The notes under the pieces: generated by a model
Databases searched by the model: none
Told to the model about the DNA's origin: nothing
Seen by the model: only the letters and a program-made list of their open reading frames with translations
In this document: positions 44,941 through 56,093 of the stretch, piece after piece
Layout of the letters: each line of letters starts with the position of its first letter
Numbering within the stretch: position 1 is the first letter of the stretch
Translations under genes and position numbers: made by a program
NCBI RefSeq assembly: GCF_032854445.1
Contig: NC_088298.1
Location: 8,111,504 to 8,175,503, forward strand
Length of the DNA stretch: 64,000 nt
DNA from: Liolophura sinensis
Taxonomy: Eukaryota > Mollusca > Polyplacophora > Chitonida > Chitonidae
Reading direction: 5' to 3'

Positions 44941-45033
44941 CGCTCAAAATGAGACTCGAACCCACGACCCTCAGATGACTTCTGAATAAAATCTCTTAAA
45001 AGTCTGATGCTCTACCAACTGAGGTATCCGGGC
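44941..45033 (-). pseudogene. tRNA-Lys copy next to LINE-D, degenerate
   Basis: 'cgctcaaaatgagactcg' mispairs the acceptor and T stem, the D arm has 'caactgaggta', and the intron is 'cttctgaataaaatctc'. Confidence 0.82.
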
Positions 45034-45236
45034 GGCCGAATGAATATTCGAAAAATGAGTTCTGCTCAGTCAAGCGATCTTCGTCTCATCTATTTCCGTG
45101 TACTTGACAGTGGTACATGATTTTTTTTTGTAAAATTCATTTTTAGACATATAAAAACTTCTGCCGATTTTCCAGGTTGATGGTTCCCAAGGAACTTTAA
45201 GATTTTGAAATTTAAAAACAAAAGAAAAACAACTGA

Positions 45237-45278
45237 TCTCTTAAAAGTCTGAGGCTCCACCGACTGAGCTATCCGGGC
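45237..45278 (-). pseudogene. tRNA-Lys 5' half
   Basis: 'tctctt' junction, 'gaggctccac' variant, otherwise consensus 5' end. Confidence 0.83.
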
Positions 45279-45279
45279 A

Positions 45280-45280
<1 letters not shown>

Positions 45281-45340
<60 letters not shown>
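45281..45340. repeat. (AT)n microsatellite
   Basis: About 28 AT repeats, grown from the 'catatatata' normally found here upstream of half genes. Confidence 0.95.
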
Positions 45341-45342
<2 letters not shown>

Positions 45343-45733
45343 GAAAAAAAAACTTCTGCTTAGTCAAGCAATCTTTGTCTCATTCATTTTCGTGTGTTTA
45401 AGAGTGTTGAATGATGTTTTGTAAACTTAGTTTAAAGACATATTAAAATACGATTGATGGTTTATTTTGCCGAAAATTATCGGCTACAATACATGGAACA
45501 TTGTGTAGGGCATTAGCAAAAACAGTGAGAAGAAGTTTGCATTAAATGGGCTTTCTTCGCTGGCCCCATTGGAGGCCGGAAAACCCAGATAATTTCTGCC
45601 GATTTTCCAGGTTAATGTTTTCCCGGGAACGTTATAATTTTGACAATTAAAAACAAAAGAAAATCAAATGAAAAAAAAAACAACGAAAAATCAGCTGGCT
45701 GAGTAGAATGGGGAGAAAAGGGAAAAAGTAGTA

Positions 45734-45826
45734 CGCCCGAAATGGGACTCGAACCCACGACCCTCAGATGACATCTGAATGAGATCTCTTAAAAGTCTGA
45801 TGCTCTACCGACTGAGCTATCCGGGC
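45734..45826 (-). tRNA. trnK-UUU: tRNA-Lys(UUU), intron-containing
   Basis: Exact consensus exons and intron. Confidence 0.97.
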
Positions 45827-46227
45827 AGCCGTATGAATATTTGAAAAATGAGTTCTCCTGAGTCCAGCAATCTTTGTCTCATCCATTTCCCTGTACTTGA
45901 CAGTGGTACATGATTTTGTGTCAAATTCATTCTTAGACATATAAAAATACGATTGATGGTTTATTTTGCCGAAAATTATCGGCTAAAATACATGTAATTT
46001 TGTGTACCGCATTAGCAAAAACAGTGAAAAGAAATTTGCATTAAATGGGCTTTCTTCGCTGGCCCCATTGGAGGCCGGAAAACCCAGATAATTTCTGCCG
46101 AATTTCCAGGTTGATGTTTCCCCGGGAACGTTATAATTTTGACAATTAAAAACAAAAGAAAATCAAGTGAAAAAAAAACAACGGAAAATCAGCTAAGTAG
46201 AATGGGGAGAAAAGGGAAAACAGAGTA

Positions 46228-46320
46228 CGCCCGAAATGGGACTCGAACCCACGACCCTCAGATGACATCTGAATGAGATCTCTTAAAAGTCTGATGCTCT
46301 ACCGACTGAGCTATCCGGGC
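46228..46320 (-). tRNA. trnK-UUU: tRNA-Lys(UUU), intron-containing
   Basis: Exact consensus exons and intron; the last near-consensus gene before LINE-E. Confidence 0.97.
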
Positions 46321-46752
46321 AGCCATATGAATATTCGAAAAATGAGTTCTGCTGAGTCAAGTAATCTTCGACTCATCCATTTCCGTGTACTTGACAGTGG
46401 TACATGATTTTGTGTCAAATTCATTCTTAGACATATAAAATTACGATTGATGGTTTATTTTCCGACAATTATCAGCTAACATACATGCAACATTGTGTAG
46501 GCCATTAAACAAAATATCTGAAAAAATTTGCATTAAATTGTTTTTTTGAAAAATGTAGACTTTATTACCAAGTTCTCAGAAAGAACAAGGGTACACGAAT
46601 TAACACTTTCCTTTTCCTAATTCCACAGCTGTCTATGTTAAAATCATTTATCACAGACTTGCTGACTGCTATGGGACACATAGAACAATATCTTAGTTTC
46701 ATTTCAGTCACACCTGCAATAATACAGTGAAATCGTTATTAAGGTGAAGAGT

Positions 46753-49486
46753 GCTATTTTAACAAATATACAAGCTTATCTCAGGCTATCTTACAGAATA
46801 CACTGCGTTTACACCACCTTCTTACAAATTCTGTTCTTCCCATTCTGTAAAAATCTACATAAACTCTTGTCCTTATTACACCTTTCGCAGCAGCCACAAT
46901 ACTTTGGACATTTCTTTGTTTATTTTGAAATACTATCTTATTTCGTGCACACCATATGCTGAATTGTAATACATTGATGGCATATAATATTACATCTACT
47001 TTCCACTTGATTAAAATTGTCTCCTCACATCTTAAATACTAAGGTGTTTTCGTCAGACGCTGGTAAAAACTGAGCACACCGCATGGACACATGGTTGAAA
47101 TGATTGAAAACACTTTTAGTTACCCAACAGTCTAGAAAAAGATGTTTCTGGGATTCAGACAACCCACAAAATGCACATAAATCGTCAGTTGCCACGTTGC
47201 GCTTCAGCAATCTAACCTTCACGGGCAAAATCTCATGGACGAGCTTAAAGCTAAAGTTGACCAAACTGTGATCCAAAAACCTATTGAAGACTGACTTCAA
47301 TATAACAGCCCACTGGAATGCTGGGAACTTTATCATAATATTGGGTAACTCACAGATGGGATTCACTAATTGCGCATTAATGAACTTTGTCGAAAAACTT
47401 TGCACAGGTAAAGCTTGTCCCTTATAAAATTCTTTGCACGCCCTTAAAGTAAGCTGATAGAACGGGGGAATAGTTTCGGCGTGAGGAATGTTCGGCCTGC
47501 AAAATTGGGGACACAATTGTCTTAAAGATATTCCAAGCCAGCAGATAGCAAAACATCTCTAGTTGGCTTCCGTTCCATATATAAGTCTTAAATGTGGCGG
47601 ACCTTAGCTTTGCACTCAGTGTTATGAATCTTTCACCCGCCGTTTTCATAAAAAATATGCAACACAGAACTTTTTATACTTTCAGGCTTATTGTCTCAAA
47701 GGAAACCAAAAATCAGTCGGGTGCCTTGCGTAAAACATTTTGTTGGTAATAGGGTACACTCGGCAGCAAACCATAACCCAGACAGAGCAACCGTGTTTAT
47801 TAGTACAGATTTCCTCCTTAAAGTTAAGTATCTGCCGTTCCAAGAAGTTACATTTTTCTTCATTTTATTTAAAATCCGATTACCGTTCAGTTCGGAGTGA
47901 TCCTTGCCGAAATGGATGCCACATATTTTAGTGTTTTCACAAACTTTAAACCCCACACAAGGAACATCTCCCTCTTTCCATTTACCAGTTGGGAGAACAG
48001 TGCTTTTAAAAAAAGCAGAAATAAAAGGTTCTAAAGACAATATGTACAATAACGGCAACAAGGCACATCCTTGTCGAACACCTCAAGATAATGTAAACGT
48101 TTTGGCAATATGGTCGTTCACAATAACTGAACTTGATATGACAGTATACCGTAACTTCACCCACTTACAAAAGTCTGGGCCAAAATTGAAATGTTCCAGA
48201 CATTTGAACAAAAATGACCAGTCAACACTAGGTAAAGATGACAAAAAATCGTTCTGCCTATCAAAATCAACATCATGTTTGGAATACAATTCGATGTAGT
48301 ATGACCATTATAGTTTGACCACTATGAGTAACGACACCATCCTTGTGGCACAAGATACTTTTGATCATTTTCTTCCCAATCTGGCCTCGCGTCGAATGAA
48401 GTAACGGGTTGGTTTCTCACCCTGGTCAAAGTGTACTGACTTGGCCCGAATAACGGCCCCACCGTGGATTGCTTTCTGTAGACCATTGATTGCCTTCTTT
48501 ACAAGATCTGTCTGATCAGAGTTCAAAACTGGGTCTTGCTTAAGATTATTTAATTCAGCTTCTAACTGTAAAAGTTGTGACTTCTTTTCATACGCATTTT
48601 TCACACAATGCTAGCTGATCACATCCCTACATTCCGTCTTGAAATCGTCCCATTGATAAATTAACGAGAAACCTCGCTAAATTGGGAATTAAAAACGGCT
48701 TGTATTTTCTCGTTTAATTCTTTCTCTGCTAGCACAGATACATTGCACTTCCAATAAAAATTCCCCCATGTAATTACATTATCAAAAGCGACATCATTAT
48801 AGACGCAGGCATGGTCGGAGAACGCCACATGTGTCATATCAGAATTTGTTACGTAATCAGCTAACGAGCTAGACACATAAAATCTATCGAGTCGGGAGGC
48901 ACAATTAGCCCGTGACCAGGAAGACGTAACCTTGTCTGGGTGAATTTTCCTAAAAACATCAGATATATTGAAATCATTTTATACAACCCTGATTTCGTCA
49001 ACACCGTCATTGCGAACATTCATCGCTCTACCCATTCTATCAAGCTCTACAAAATATAAAATCACCGCCAACTAGCAGCAGCTTACTACCCCTCGTGAGT
49101 ACATCTAATGATGAAATAAACGATTTTCTCTCAGCTGGATTATTGGGTGAATACACGCATATGAGTTTAAGGCTTGTGCCATCAATTTCGGTCGTCACAG
49201 CCACATACCGACCGTAAGGGCACTATGTTGCCTTGCGGATTACACAATCCACCGAGTATCTAATTATAATGCCGACCGCACAACTCCTATTATTACCATG
49301 TGCCCCAAATAATCACCAGGAATATTTAACTTTTTACTGTCACGATTATTCTTATAATGAATATCCTGTAAAAATATGATGTCTATTTCATTGTCAAAAA
49401 TAAACTGCTTCACCTGAGACTGCTTAATAGAGTCTCAAGCCGTTGATGTTTAAACTACAAATTCTAACGCAATTTTGAGCAGCCAT
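46753..49486 (-). pseudogene. LINE-E ORF2: endonuclease / RT (broken, RT core deleted)
   Basis: Start MAAQNCVRICSLNINGL at 49486, stop TAG at 46755-46753 after DKLVYLLK. The endonuclease is shifted in frame several times (SDHAC is seen as FSDHAC near 48,805). Part of the RT is missing: SLPSVDWSFLF joins two points that are about 190 residues apart in LINE-A. Likewise LEPFISA joins directly to FFKSTVLPTG, which removes the catalytic FADD box. The C-terminal finger CAFCGLSESQKHLFLDC is intact. The two deletions make this copy unable to polymerise. Confidence 0.88.
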
Positions 49487-49566
49487 TTTAAAAAAATAGA
49501 TAAGAAAGAAAACAGATGTACATACCCATGGTTACTGATTTGTAAACAACTATATTGTCCATGGTT

Positions 49567-50713
49567 TTAATTCTTGCGGTTCTTCAACCTTGCACGACCG
49601 CGAGCGGCCATGGACTGCTTTCGTCGAAACTCCAAGAGAGTTGTTGTTGTGTCCGGTGCTGGCCAGGGTGACATTTCACATGAATCACAGTCAGACTTGA
49701 CGGGCTCTGCATTTGGCGCCTTTAACTGCCCAGTCTTTTCACTGTCGATTTTTACACGCTTTTGGTCTATTTGTTTGTCTTCTTGGGAACCGTTGCCTTG
49801 TAAGCGCGTATTTTCCGCACTGGCTCTAGTTCGAGCTCGAGGTTTCCGCTGCCTTGACACCTGGGTCCAAACATGCTCGTCATCGTCCTGATGTGTCGAC
49901 ATGGGTTCTTCAACGGTGAGTTGGGAAGAGTCCCCCACCTCGCTGGTGTCACGGACGTCACCCAGTTGACCTCTGACGTCAACGTTGCAAGGCTCCTTTT
50001 CACAGTCTACCTCGCTATCCTCGTCGCTGGTTGCACCTTCGACGTCAAAGTCACTCACGCTGACATCAGATGTTACGTCAGCTATGTCGACGTCGGTATC
50101 AACATTCTCCTATGTGACGTTTTGCTAGCCTCTGCTCTGGCGGTTGAAGCGTAACTCCACGCTCTGGCCTGGCCGCAGTTACGGCACTCAAATACCTGTC
50201 CTGGATAGGTGAACATTACAACATCTCCGGCAAGGTTAATGAAATTCGGTACATAGCGACCTAAATGGCACCTAAAACGATATATCCGAATGTACGGACA
50301 TGTTTGATGTCGTCATCCGAAAAGGTAGGTTTTGTAATGTCAAGACATACACCATAGGGTCTTAAAGCGGCCGTAATAATACCATCGGACATTTCGTCCG
50401 GTGCCCAATGTACAGTCAGATTTATAAAGCTAGAAGAAGCAGGGATAATTTTCCACTCCGTCTCATCCAGAGTGAATTTATCCATATTCAGGAGAGCACT
50501 GTGAGATGCCTGTGATGATACCCTTACATAAAACATCTTTCTTCAAGTAATTCTTTTCAAAACTCACCAGTTCACGTCCATAACATTACTCAGTGTGGGA
50601 ATGAACACCCTCTGGGCTGCAGCGGAGAAAGCCGCATTGTCGTTGCAATATATAGCCACGGATAATGTCCGTGCAGGCCGTCTAGCAGGATTGAATGAAA
50701 CTGGTTTCGACAT
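49567..50713 (-). pseudogene. LINE-E ORF1 (zinc-knuckle cluster deleted)
   Basis: Start MSKPVSFNPARRPART at 50713. The N-terminal region resembles LINE-A and B with frameshifts near 50,540 and 50,290. After PGQVFECRNCGQ the sequence jumps to ARAWSYAS, so about 45 residues carrying the remaining Cys/His residues are missing. The acidic middle and basic tail (RRKQSMAARGRARLKNRKN) remain. Confidence 0.84.
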
Positions 50714-50836
50714 AATTCTGTCCACATCACACCAAAATATACTCAGGATATACAAAGTAACGTCCAGATGTCACAGATTTCCGAAGAGAGAAAAACAAAA
50801 CTTCCCCACTCTGTCCTCCACGTGGCAAGAGTCCCC

Positions 50837-50888
50837 CTGAATAAAACCTCTAAAATGTCTGATGCTCTAGGGACTGATCTATCCGGGC
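50837..50888 (-). pseudogene. tRNA-Lys 5' part cut by LINE-E
   Basis: Eroded intron (ctgaataaaacctc) and 5' exon ending atccgggc; D-arm changes 'agggactgat'. Confidence 0.82.
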
Positions 50889-50998
50889 AGCCATGTAAAT
50901 ATTCGAAAAACAGGTTCTGCTCAGTCAAGCAATCTTCAAGCAAAACCACTGGAAAATCGCAGCTTGGTGGAGAGGGGGGAAAAAAGGAGAAAATAGTA

Positions 50999-51092
50999 GG
51001 CACGAAATTGGTCTCGAACCCAAGACCCTCAGATGACTACTTAATTAGATCTTTGAAAAATCTGATGCTCTTACCGACTGAGCTAGACGTGC
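50999..51092 (-). pseudogene. tRNA-Lys copy, eroded
   Basis: Whole-length relic ('cacgaaattggtctcgaacc' to 'ctagacgtgc') with the intron changed and an extra base in the anticodon/D-arm side ('gctcttaccgac'). Confidence 0.8.
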
Positions 51093-51271
51093 AGCCGTCA
51101 GCGTCTCATCCATTTCCGTGTGCCTGACAGTGTTGAATGATGTTTTGTAAACTTAATTCTTAGACATGTAAAAATGTGATTAATGGTTTGTCTTGTATAC
51201 AATTATCATACATGCAACATTTTGTTGGTGGTTAGACAAATGAGTGGAAAATTCTTCTCCACGCAAAGCTT

Positions 51272-51805
51272 TCACTTTTCTGGATTTTTTATTTGCCAAA
51301 TAAAGTTACAAGTAAATATCAGATTCATCAGCATCTGGTGTGAGCTATCATTTTCCATCACCTTGGTCACCCTATCAAAACATGACAGTACTGTGTTAAA
51401 GTCCTCGACAATAATGGCTTTGTTCTTAGAGATGTAGTCATACATGCTTTCGAAAAACAGAGCTTTTCCTGATACCTTTTTAGGCACATAAACATTAACT
51501 ACATCGATCATTTCTTCGTCGAAATCAAAGGATAGTTTTAAAATTCTACCGTCACCATCCCTCTGAATACCTATAGCATTATTAACTAAAGCATTTGACA
51601 CAATTATTGCAACGCCTTTGTGACCATTGGAGCAATGACTAGTATAGACCTTGCCATCAAATAGGGTGTCGTTATCTCGAACGAAGTTTTGGACCCAGAA
51701 TGTTTCTTGAAGACATATAACATCTCCTTTGACCCTACTGATAATGTTGCGTAAGTTAGTTTTATTTCGCAAACCACTGAAATTTAGGGATGCTATAAGA
51801 AACAT
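51272..51805 (-). pseudogene. LINE-F ORF2: endonuclease fragment
   Basis: Start MFLIASLNFSGLRNK at 51805. It shows CLQETFW, then VVNVYVPKK, IIVEDFNTVLS (GDFN-type motif with E for G) and ends after about 178 residues at WQIKNPEK. The SDH motif and RT are gone. Confidence 0.82.
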
Positions 51806-51879
51806 TATGACAATTAGGAAGTGGATATTACTCGTCCTCAACTTTTTATAAGGTGTTAGTCTTACTCTCGCCCTTGTCA

Positions 51880-53085
51880 AGTTTTGCATTGGAACCAACA
51901 GACGCCTTCTCCACCTTCTTGGGGATTGACTAGTCTCTCCCCTTTGTCCGTGGTCTTTTCCAGAGTCTTGCTCTCGTCTTTTTCAATTTGCCGTTTCTCG
52001 CCTTCCTCCCATTTTAAATTGTTGCCTCTTTGCAGTTTTACCCTCTAGGATAGCACGGTTTGCCAGTCCTCCCCAGATTTCGGGCTAGTCAGGGCTCGTT
52101 TATCCGGTTTTAATCCCACGCCACCATTTACCTCCTCCATACTGACGCCCAGTTCATTATGCTCAACCACCGGTGGCACCGAGCTGGCGGTTTCTGGAAT
52201 GGACTGCGCGGGCTTTTCAATTCCACCGTGACAGAATCGGGATCTTTGTTGTTCTTCAAGATCCCCGAAACTGAATTATCTGGTGCCTCATCACCTCCCC
52301 CTATACTGCACAGACATTCCACTGAGTCTCACCTGTAGCAAATTTATCCTGCTCGCAAGTGCATGCTGTGGAATCACAATGGAGACAGTTCGCATAATAA
52401 CATCACGTTCACATTCCGCAGCAGTACAAGCACGGACCATGTGACCTTGCAATAAACACCTATGACAACGAAAGTTCGGTCATTGTTTGTACAGGTGTAC
52501 ATCGAATAAGCACAATGAGCACACCCTGATTTGATTGTCATGTACCACTTTATAGTACTCATATGCATTTCCTGTTTTCAACTTTAGGGCATATGGCAGA
52601 GATTTTAATTAAGGTGGAAAATAAAACCCTGACGAACCTTGTACCATCTGCCACGCTAGTCCATTTGTAAAATCGTCTTCTTATATCAGAAAGTGCTTCC
52701 ACACCCAAGTTCGGTCCACTTACCATAGATTTTTTTGTCTGTTATGTAGCTCGGTAGATGCATAAAAGACACAACTAGTGCTCTTCTCGTAAGCTAGGTG
52801 CACCATTAATCATATCCATCCACGGTAATTCCAGAACATCGCTGACTTTCCTGCCAAGCACGGTAATTTCATACAAATCCTTTCCTTTGGGCACACAAGT
52901 GAAAATGCTGTTTAGTCCACAAAATTTCAGCCTCCAGCATTAATTTCTCAGCTGTCACAACACGATTTGTCTTGCACATCCGCTCTTACTGTCAGCTCTT
53001 TGTCATAAAACCTCCAGGCATTGTAATTATTGTCTCCTTTAACGGTTGGCAAAGGTTCACATTCCGCCACAAGTACAATTGTTTC
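51880..53085 (-). pseudogene. LINE-F ORF1 relic
   Basis: No frame is open for long, but in pieces the minus strand reads like the ORF1 of LINE-G (YEITV/WMDMING, FVRV after 'VADGTRF'). There is a Cys-containing patch at 52,330-52,560 and a charged C-terminal region. Confidence 0.6.
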
Positions 53086-53108
53086 CAACGTTCAGTTTGG
53101 TTAGCCAG

Positions 53109-55989
53109 TTAGTAGATCTTTGCAGCCTTTACAAGATCAAAATCCTTGATGATCTTTTCTTGCTCAGCTTGTGTACATTCCTCTATTATCTCTACAATAG
53201 CACTGTTTGGCAAGTAACCCCGAATAAAAACGTACAAAATATCTTTTAAACAAAACAACGTTAATTTAAGAAAAATATTTGACGACAGAGGTTTACCGTC
53301 CAAAGTAAACCATTCGTTATATAAAACAGGCTGATGTAGCAACTGTTGTCGAGAAAAGTTATTACACAGTTGCACTTGTGCTTGGAACTCAGACCAAGCT
53401 AACATAATCTCAGCAAAAAATCCCGGCCATGACTTCCACAAACATTTATTTAGAGACATATAAAACAACGGCAAACATAAATTTAAATCATTCCATCTGG
53501 AAAAGAAAAACCGGAAAAAAATCTTTCTAAACAGCACTGTACGTTTCATTTAAAAACCTGCCCAAAAACTTGAGCCTAAATGCTTTTACTTTACATGCGA
53601 TACCTCCGCCGCTTTTGTCATAACTCCGTACGCCACAAGATGGGCCCTGCTGTCCCAAACAAAATCTAACACAACCTTCTTCATTTCTGTAACAAATGTG
53701 TGAGGTAAAAGCAGAACGGCTACATTATACCACAATTTTGACATTAACAATGTCATTATGATACACACCTTTACCCGTATGGACAATTTACGTTGTTTTC
53801 ACATAATGACAATTAATGATTTAATTTTCTTCAATTTCTGATTCCAATTTTGCTCAGCACAAACTTTAGTGTCATGGCCAAGATGAACTCCAAGTACCTT
53901 AATGGTATCTTTAGCAACTGGTACATTTTCGACCTGATCTACATTATTCACCACACTGGAACACCAGACCTCAGACTTTACCACGTTAAGTCTTGCGTTA
54001 GACGCCAAACCATAATTATTTACAGCATCAAGAACATTTCTGATAGAGTGCTTGTCACCTACCGTGACCGTTGTATCATCAGCATGCTGGAAAACCAAAC
54101 ACTACTTTTGTGAACCTGGAATAATAACACCATGAATACAGTCAGATTGCCTGATGAAAACACCAAGGGGCTTAATGTTTAGTACATACAATAGAACCGA
54201 TATAGGACAGCCCTGCCTCACAGACTTACAAACAGGAAAGTATTTTGTCACATGACCATTGCATTTAACAGCACTTTTGATGTCCGTGTAAAAAATCTTT
54301 ATCCATTTATTCTCAACATAACACACAGCATCTCTAAGACCACAAACAGTATCTGCTACATCTCTACCTGGAATACAGCAGGTTTTACAATCACTGACGA
54401 TAGTGCTCATTACATTCTTAAGCCTGTTAGCCATACACTTAGAGATGATTTTGTAATCTACATTAAGTGGGCTAATTAGTCTCCAGTTCTTGAGTTGGGA
54501 CTTATCTCCACTTTGCTTGTATATCAAGGATATTACACCGCTTTTCATAACCCTCGTTGGTCACCCCGTGTTAAAGATTTCTTCATACAGTTCGTACAAA
54601 ACCGGGCCCAAAATGTCCCAAAAATGGATATAAAATTCAGCTGTAAGCACATTACCAGGGCTTTTGTTTTTACACATACCCTTCCAAGCATCAAATATTT
54701 CATTTAAATCAATGGTTGGACACAATGTTTAGCTTCCCCCTCGCTCAGTGTAACATTGACTTTTGACAATATACTTCCCATACCTTCCTCATTAATGTCA
54801 TCTTTTTTTACAAATCAGAGTAGAAATCATGTACACAACCCAAAATATCTTCACAACGACTTACAATCTTATCACAAGGCAAAGCTAAAGACCTAAAGAC
54901 GTTTTTCTTCTTGCTTAAACTTTTCCAGGGTAACAAAATATTTTGTATCTTTGTCAGTTTCGTGAACTTAAAGGGATTTTGATTTCAAAATAGCGCCTCT
55001 ACAGCTGGCCTTTTCAATGGACTCCAAATCGGCTTCAAGTTCCAGAATGCACTTAAGGTATAACGCTTGCGCGACGTTATTCATTATCTAAATGCCTCTA
55101 AATTTCATTGATTTTCTTATATTCTTCTTTTTTCCGTTTTCCCCAATAGCGCTTAGCAAACATTTTCAGCTGATATTTCAAACTGTCCCACCAAAGGGAA
55201 ATATTTTCTACATAAAGTGAGTATATCAACTTTTTGTTGATCATTTCATAAATGCCGGCACCAAACACCTCATCACACAGGAGAGTACACCTGGATCTCT
55301 CTCCACACATGTAAAATCACATTTAATGTAAACAGTGGATTGGTCACTATAGGACGTATTTTTATACTCACAGTATTGACACTTTGACAATAGTTCTTTA
55401 GACACTAAACAAGCCAATTCGGCTCTGGCGTAACACCCCTTCTACTACACGTCGCCATGTCAAAGTCGATTTGTCTCGGTGTCTCACACGCCATACGTCC
55501 TGTAAATTGAGATTTGGCACAAGGTTATATAATTCAAATCTAGACTTATCATTCTCTAATACACCTGTTGACCTATTCTTAGATAGCGCCGTGTTGAAAT
55601 CGCCCAACATGACAACAGGTCTGTGACCCAGCAGTTAGCACAATTCTGGAAAAGTTTCACTCTTTCATTTATGCAGTTAGGTGCATAAACATTTATAATA
55701 TCAAATTCTTTTCCATTAATCTCAACAGTGATTTTTATCCACCGTCTAGCGTCATCAAGCAAGCAAGACCTGATAGAAATCCCTTTCCGTATAACGAAGG
55801 CTACACCTCTGTAACTGCTATTGTATACGTCACCCTCTAACGTATGTTTTACACAGTTAATAAAGACATCGTCCCAGTGAATTTCTTGCAAGGCTATTAC
55901 ATGGGCGCTTATATCGGCATGTACAAGTTCTTGGATCTTATTTTAATATTTCTAGGACCATTACAGTTTACACTGGCGAAACAGAACAT
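53109..55989 (-). pseudogene. LINE-G ORF2: endonuclease / RT (broken)
   Basis: Start MFCFASVNCNGPRN at 55989. The endonuclease has LQEIHWDD, DIINVYAPN and MLGDFNTALS. The RT has KNWRLISPLNVDYKIISK, CIPGRDVAD, VRQGCPISVLLY and QHADDTTVT. The C-terminal part ends QAEQEKIIKDFDLVKAAKIY. A frame break between GSQK and MVFQHADD and stops near 54,550-55,080 and 55,310-55,400 make it inactive. Confidence 0.85.
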
Positions 55990-56093
55990 TGTGATGAAAA
56001 GAAAGAGAAAACAGCATACCTCCACAGTCATAATTATGCAAATACTGGTTGTCAATTATAAGGCCAGACCTCCGCGTCCCACATCTGCAGGCT

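Larger units (their letters stand above)
10944..46540 (-). repeat. Tandem array of intron-containing tRNA-Lys(UUU) genes
   Basis: Direct repeats of about 485-495 bp, each a 93-bp tRNA-Lys gene plus about 395 bp of A/T-rich spacer, mixed with shorter units of about 390 bp that keep only the 5' half of the gene. All genes lie on the minus strand. The spacer is conserved throughout. It includes 'tgtacttgacagtggtacat', the inverted repeat GCCGA...TCGGC ('gccgaaaattatcggc'), 'ttttccaggttgatgtttcc', and an AAAATTTT site about 110 bp past each tRNA. LINEs B, C and D lie inside. Spacer stretches between listed genes hold only this repeated sequence; I see no protein gene in them. Confidence 0.95.
46541..50836 (-). 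mobile_element. LINE-E, Tx1/L1-type non-LTR retrotransposon
   Basis: Tail T46541-46547 after spacer 'cattaaattg'; a TAATAAA signal lies upstream. The 5' end meets 'ctgaataaaacctc' at 50837, which is a worn copy of the tRNA-Lys intron ctgaatgagatctc, so its 5' border is at the same intron position as that of LINE-C. No target duplication is visible. Confidence 0.87.
51260..53090 (-). mobile_element. LINE-F, 5' part only (ORF1 relic + endonuclease)
   Basis: A different Tx1-like family from LINE-A to E. ORF1 relics read NYNAWRFYDKELTVRADVQDKS, then DMINGAPSLREEH with frame changes. The endonuclease follows. The sequence stops near 51260 inside the endonuclease, joined to tRNA-array spacer ('gagtggaaaattct') with no A tail. 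The 3' two thirds are absent. Its 5' end lies next to the 3' end of LINE-G. Confidence 0.78.

Noticed and set aside
11069-46320. Repeated open frames such as AARIAQSVEHQTFKGS and NFKILKFLGNHQPGKSAEGFSVFPAF
   Set aside because: The first is a translation of the tRNA-Lys gene itself and the second of array spacer. Frames are broken differently in each unit, with no codon-level conservation.
13277-46320. Possible mixed anticodons in the array
   Set aside because: Every readable copy has TTT at the anticodon. Differences lie in the D arm, T loop, acceptor or intron, so there is no evidence for a multi-isoacceptor cluster.
1-46540. CRISPR-like regular repeats
   Set aside because: The repeating units are 390-490 bp, contain recognisable 5S or tRNA genes, and have no short repeat/unique spacer pattern; the window is eukaryotic.
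10944-46540. tRNA-derived SINE family as explanation for the tRNA-Lys repeats
   Set aside because: Units are strictly tandem and in one orientation, with no target-site duplications or A tails between them. They are arrayed genes, not dispersed SINEs.
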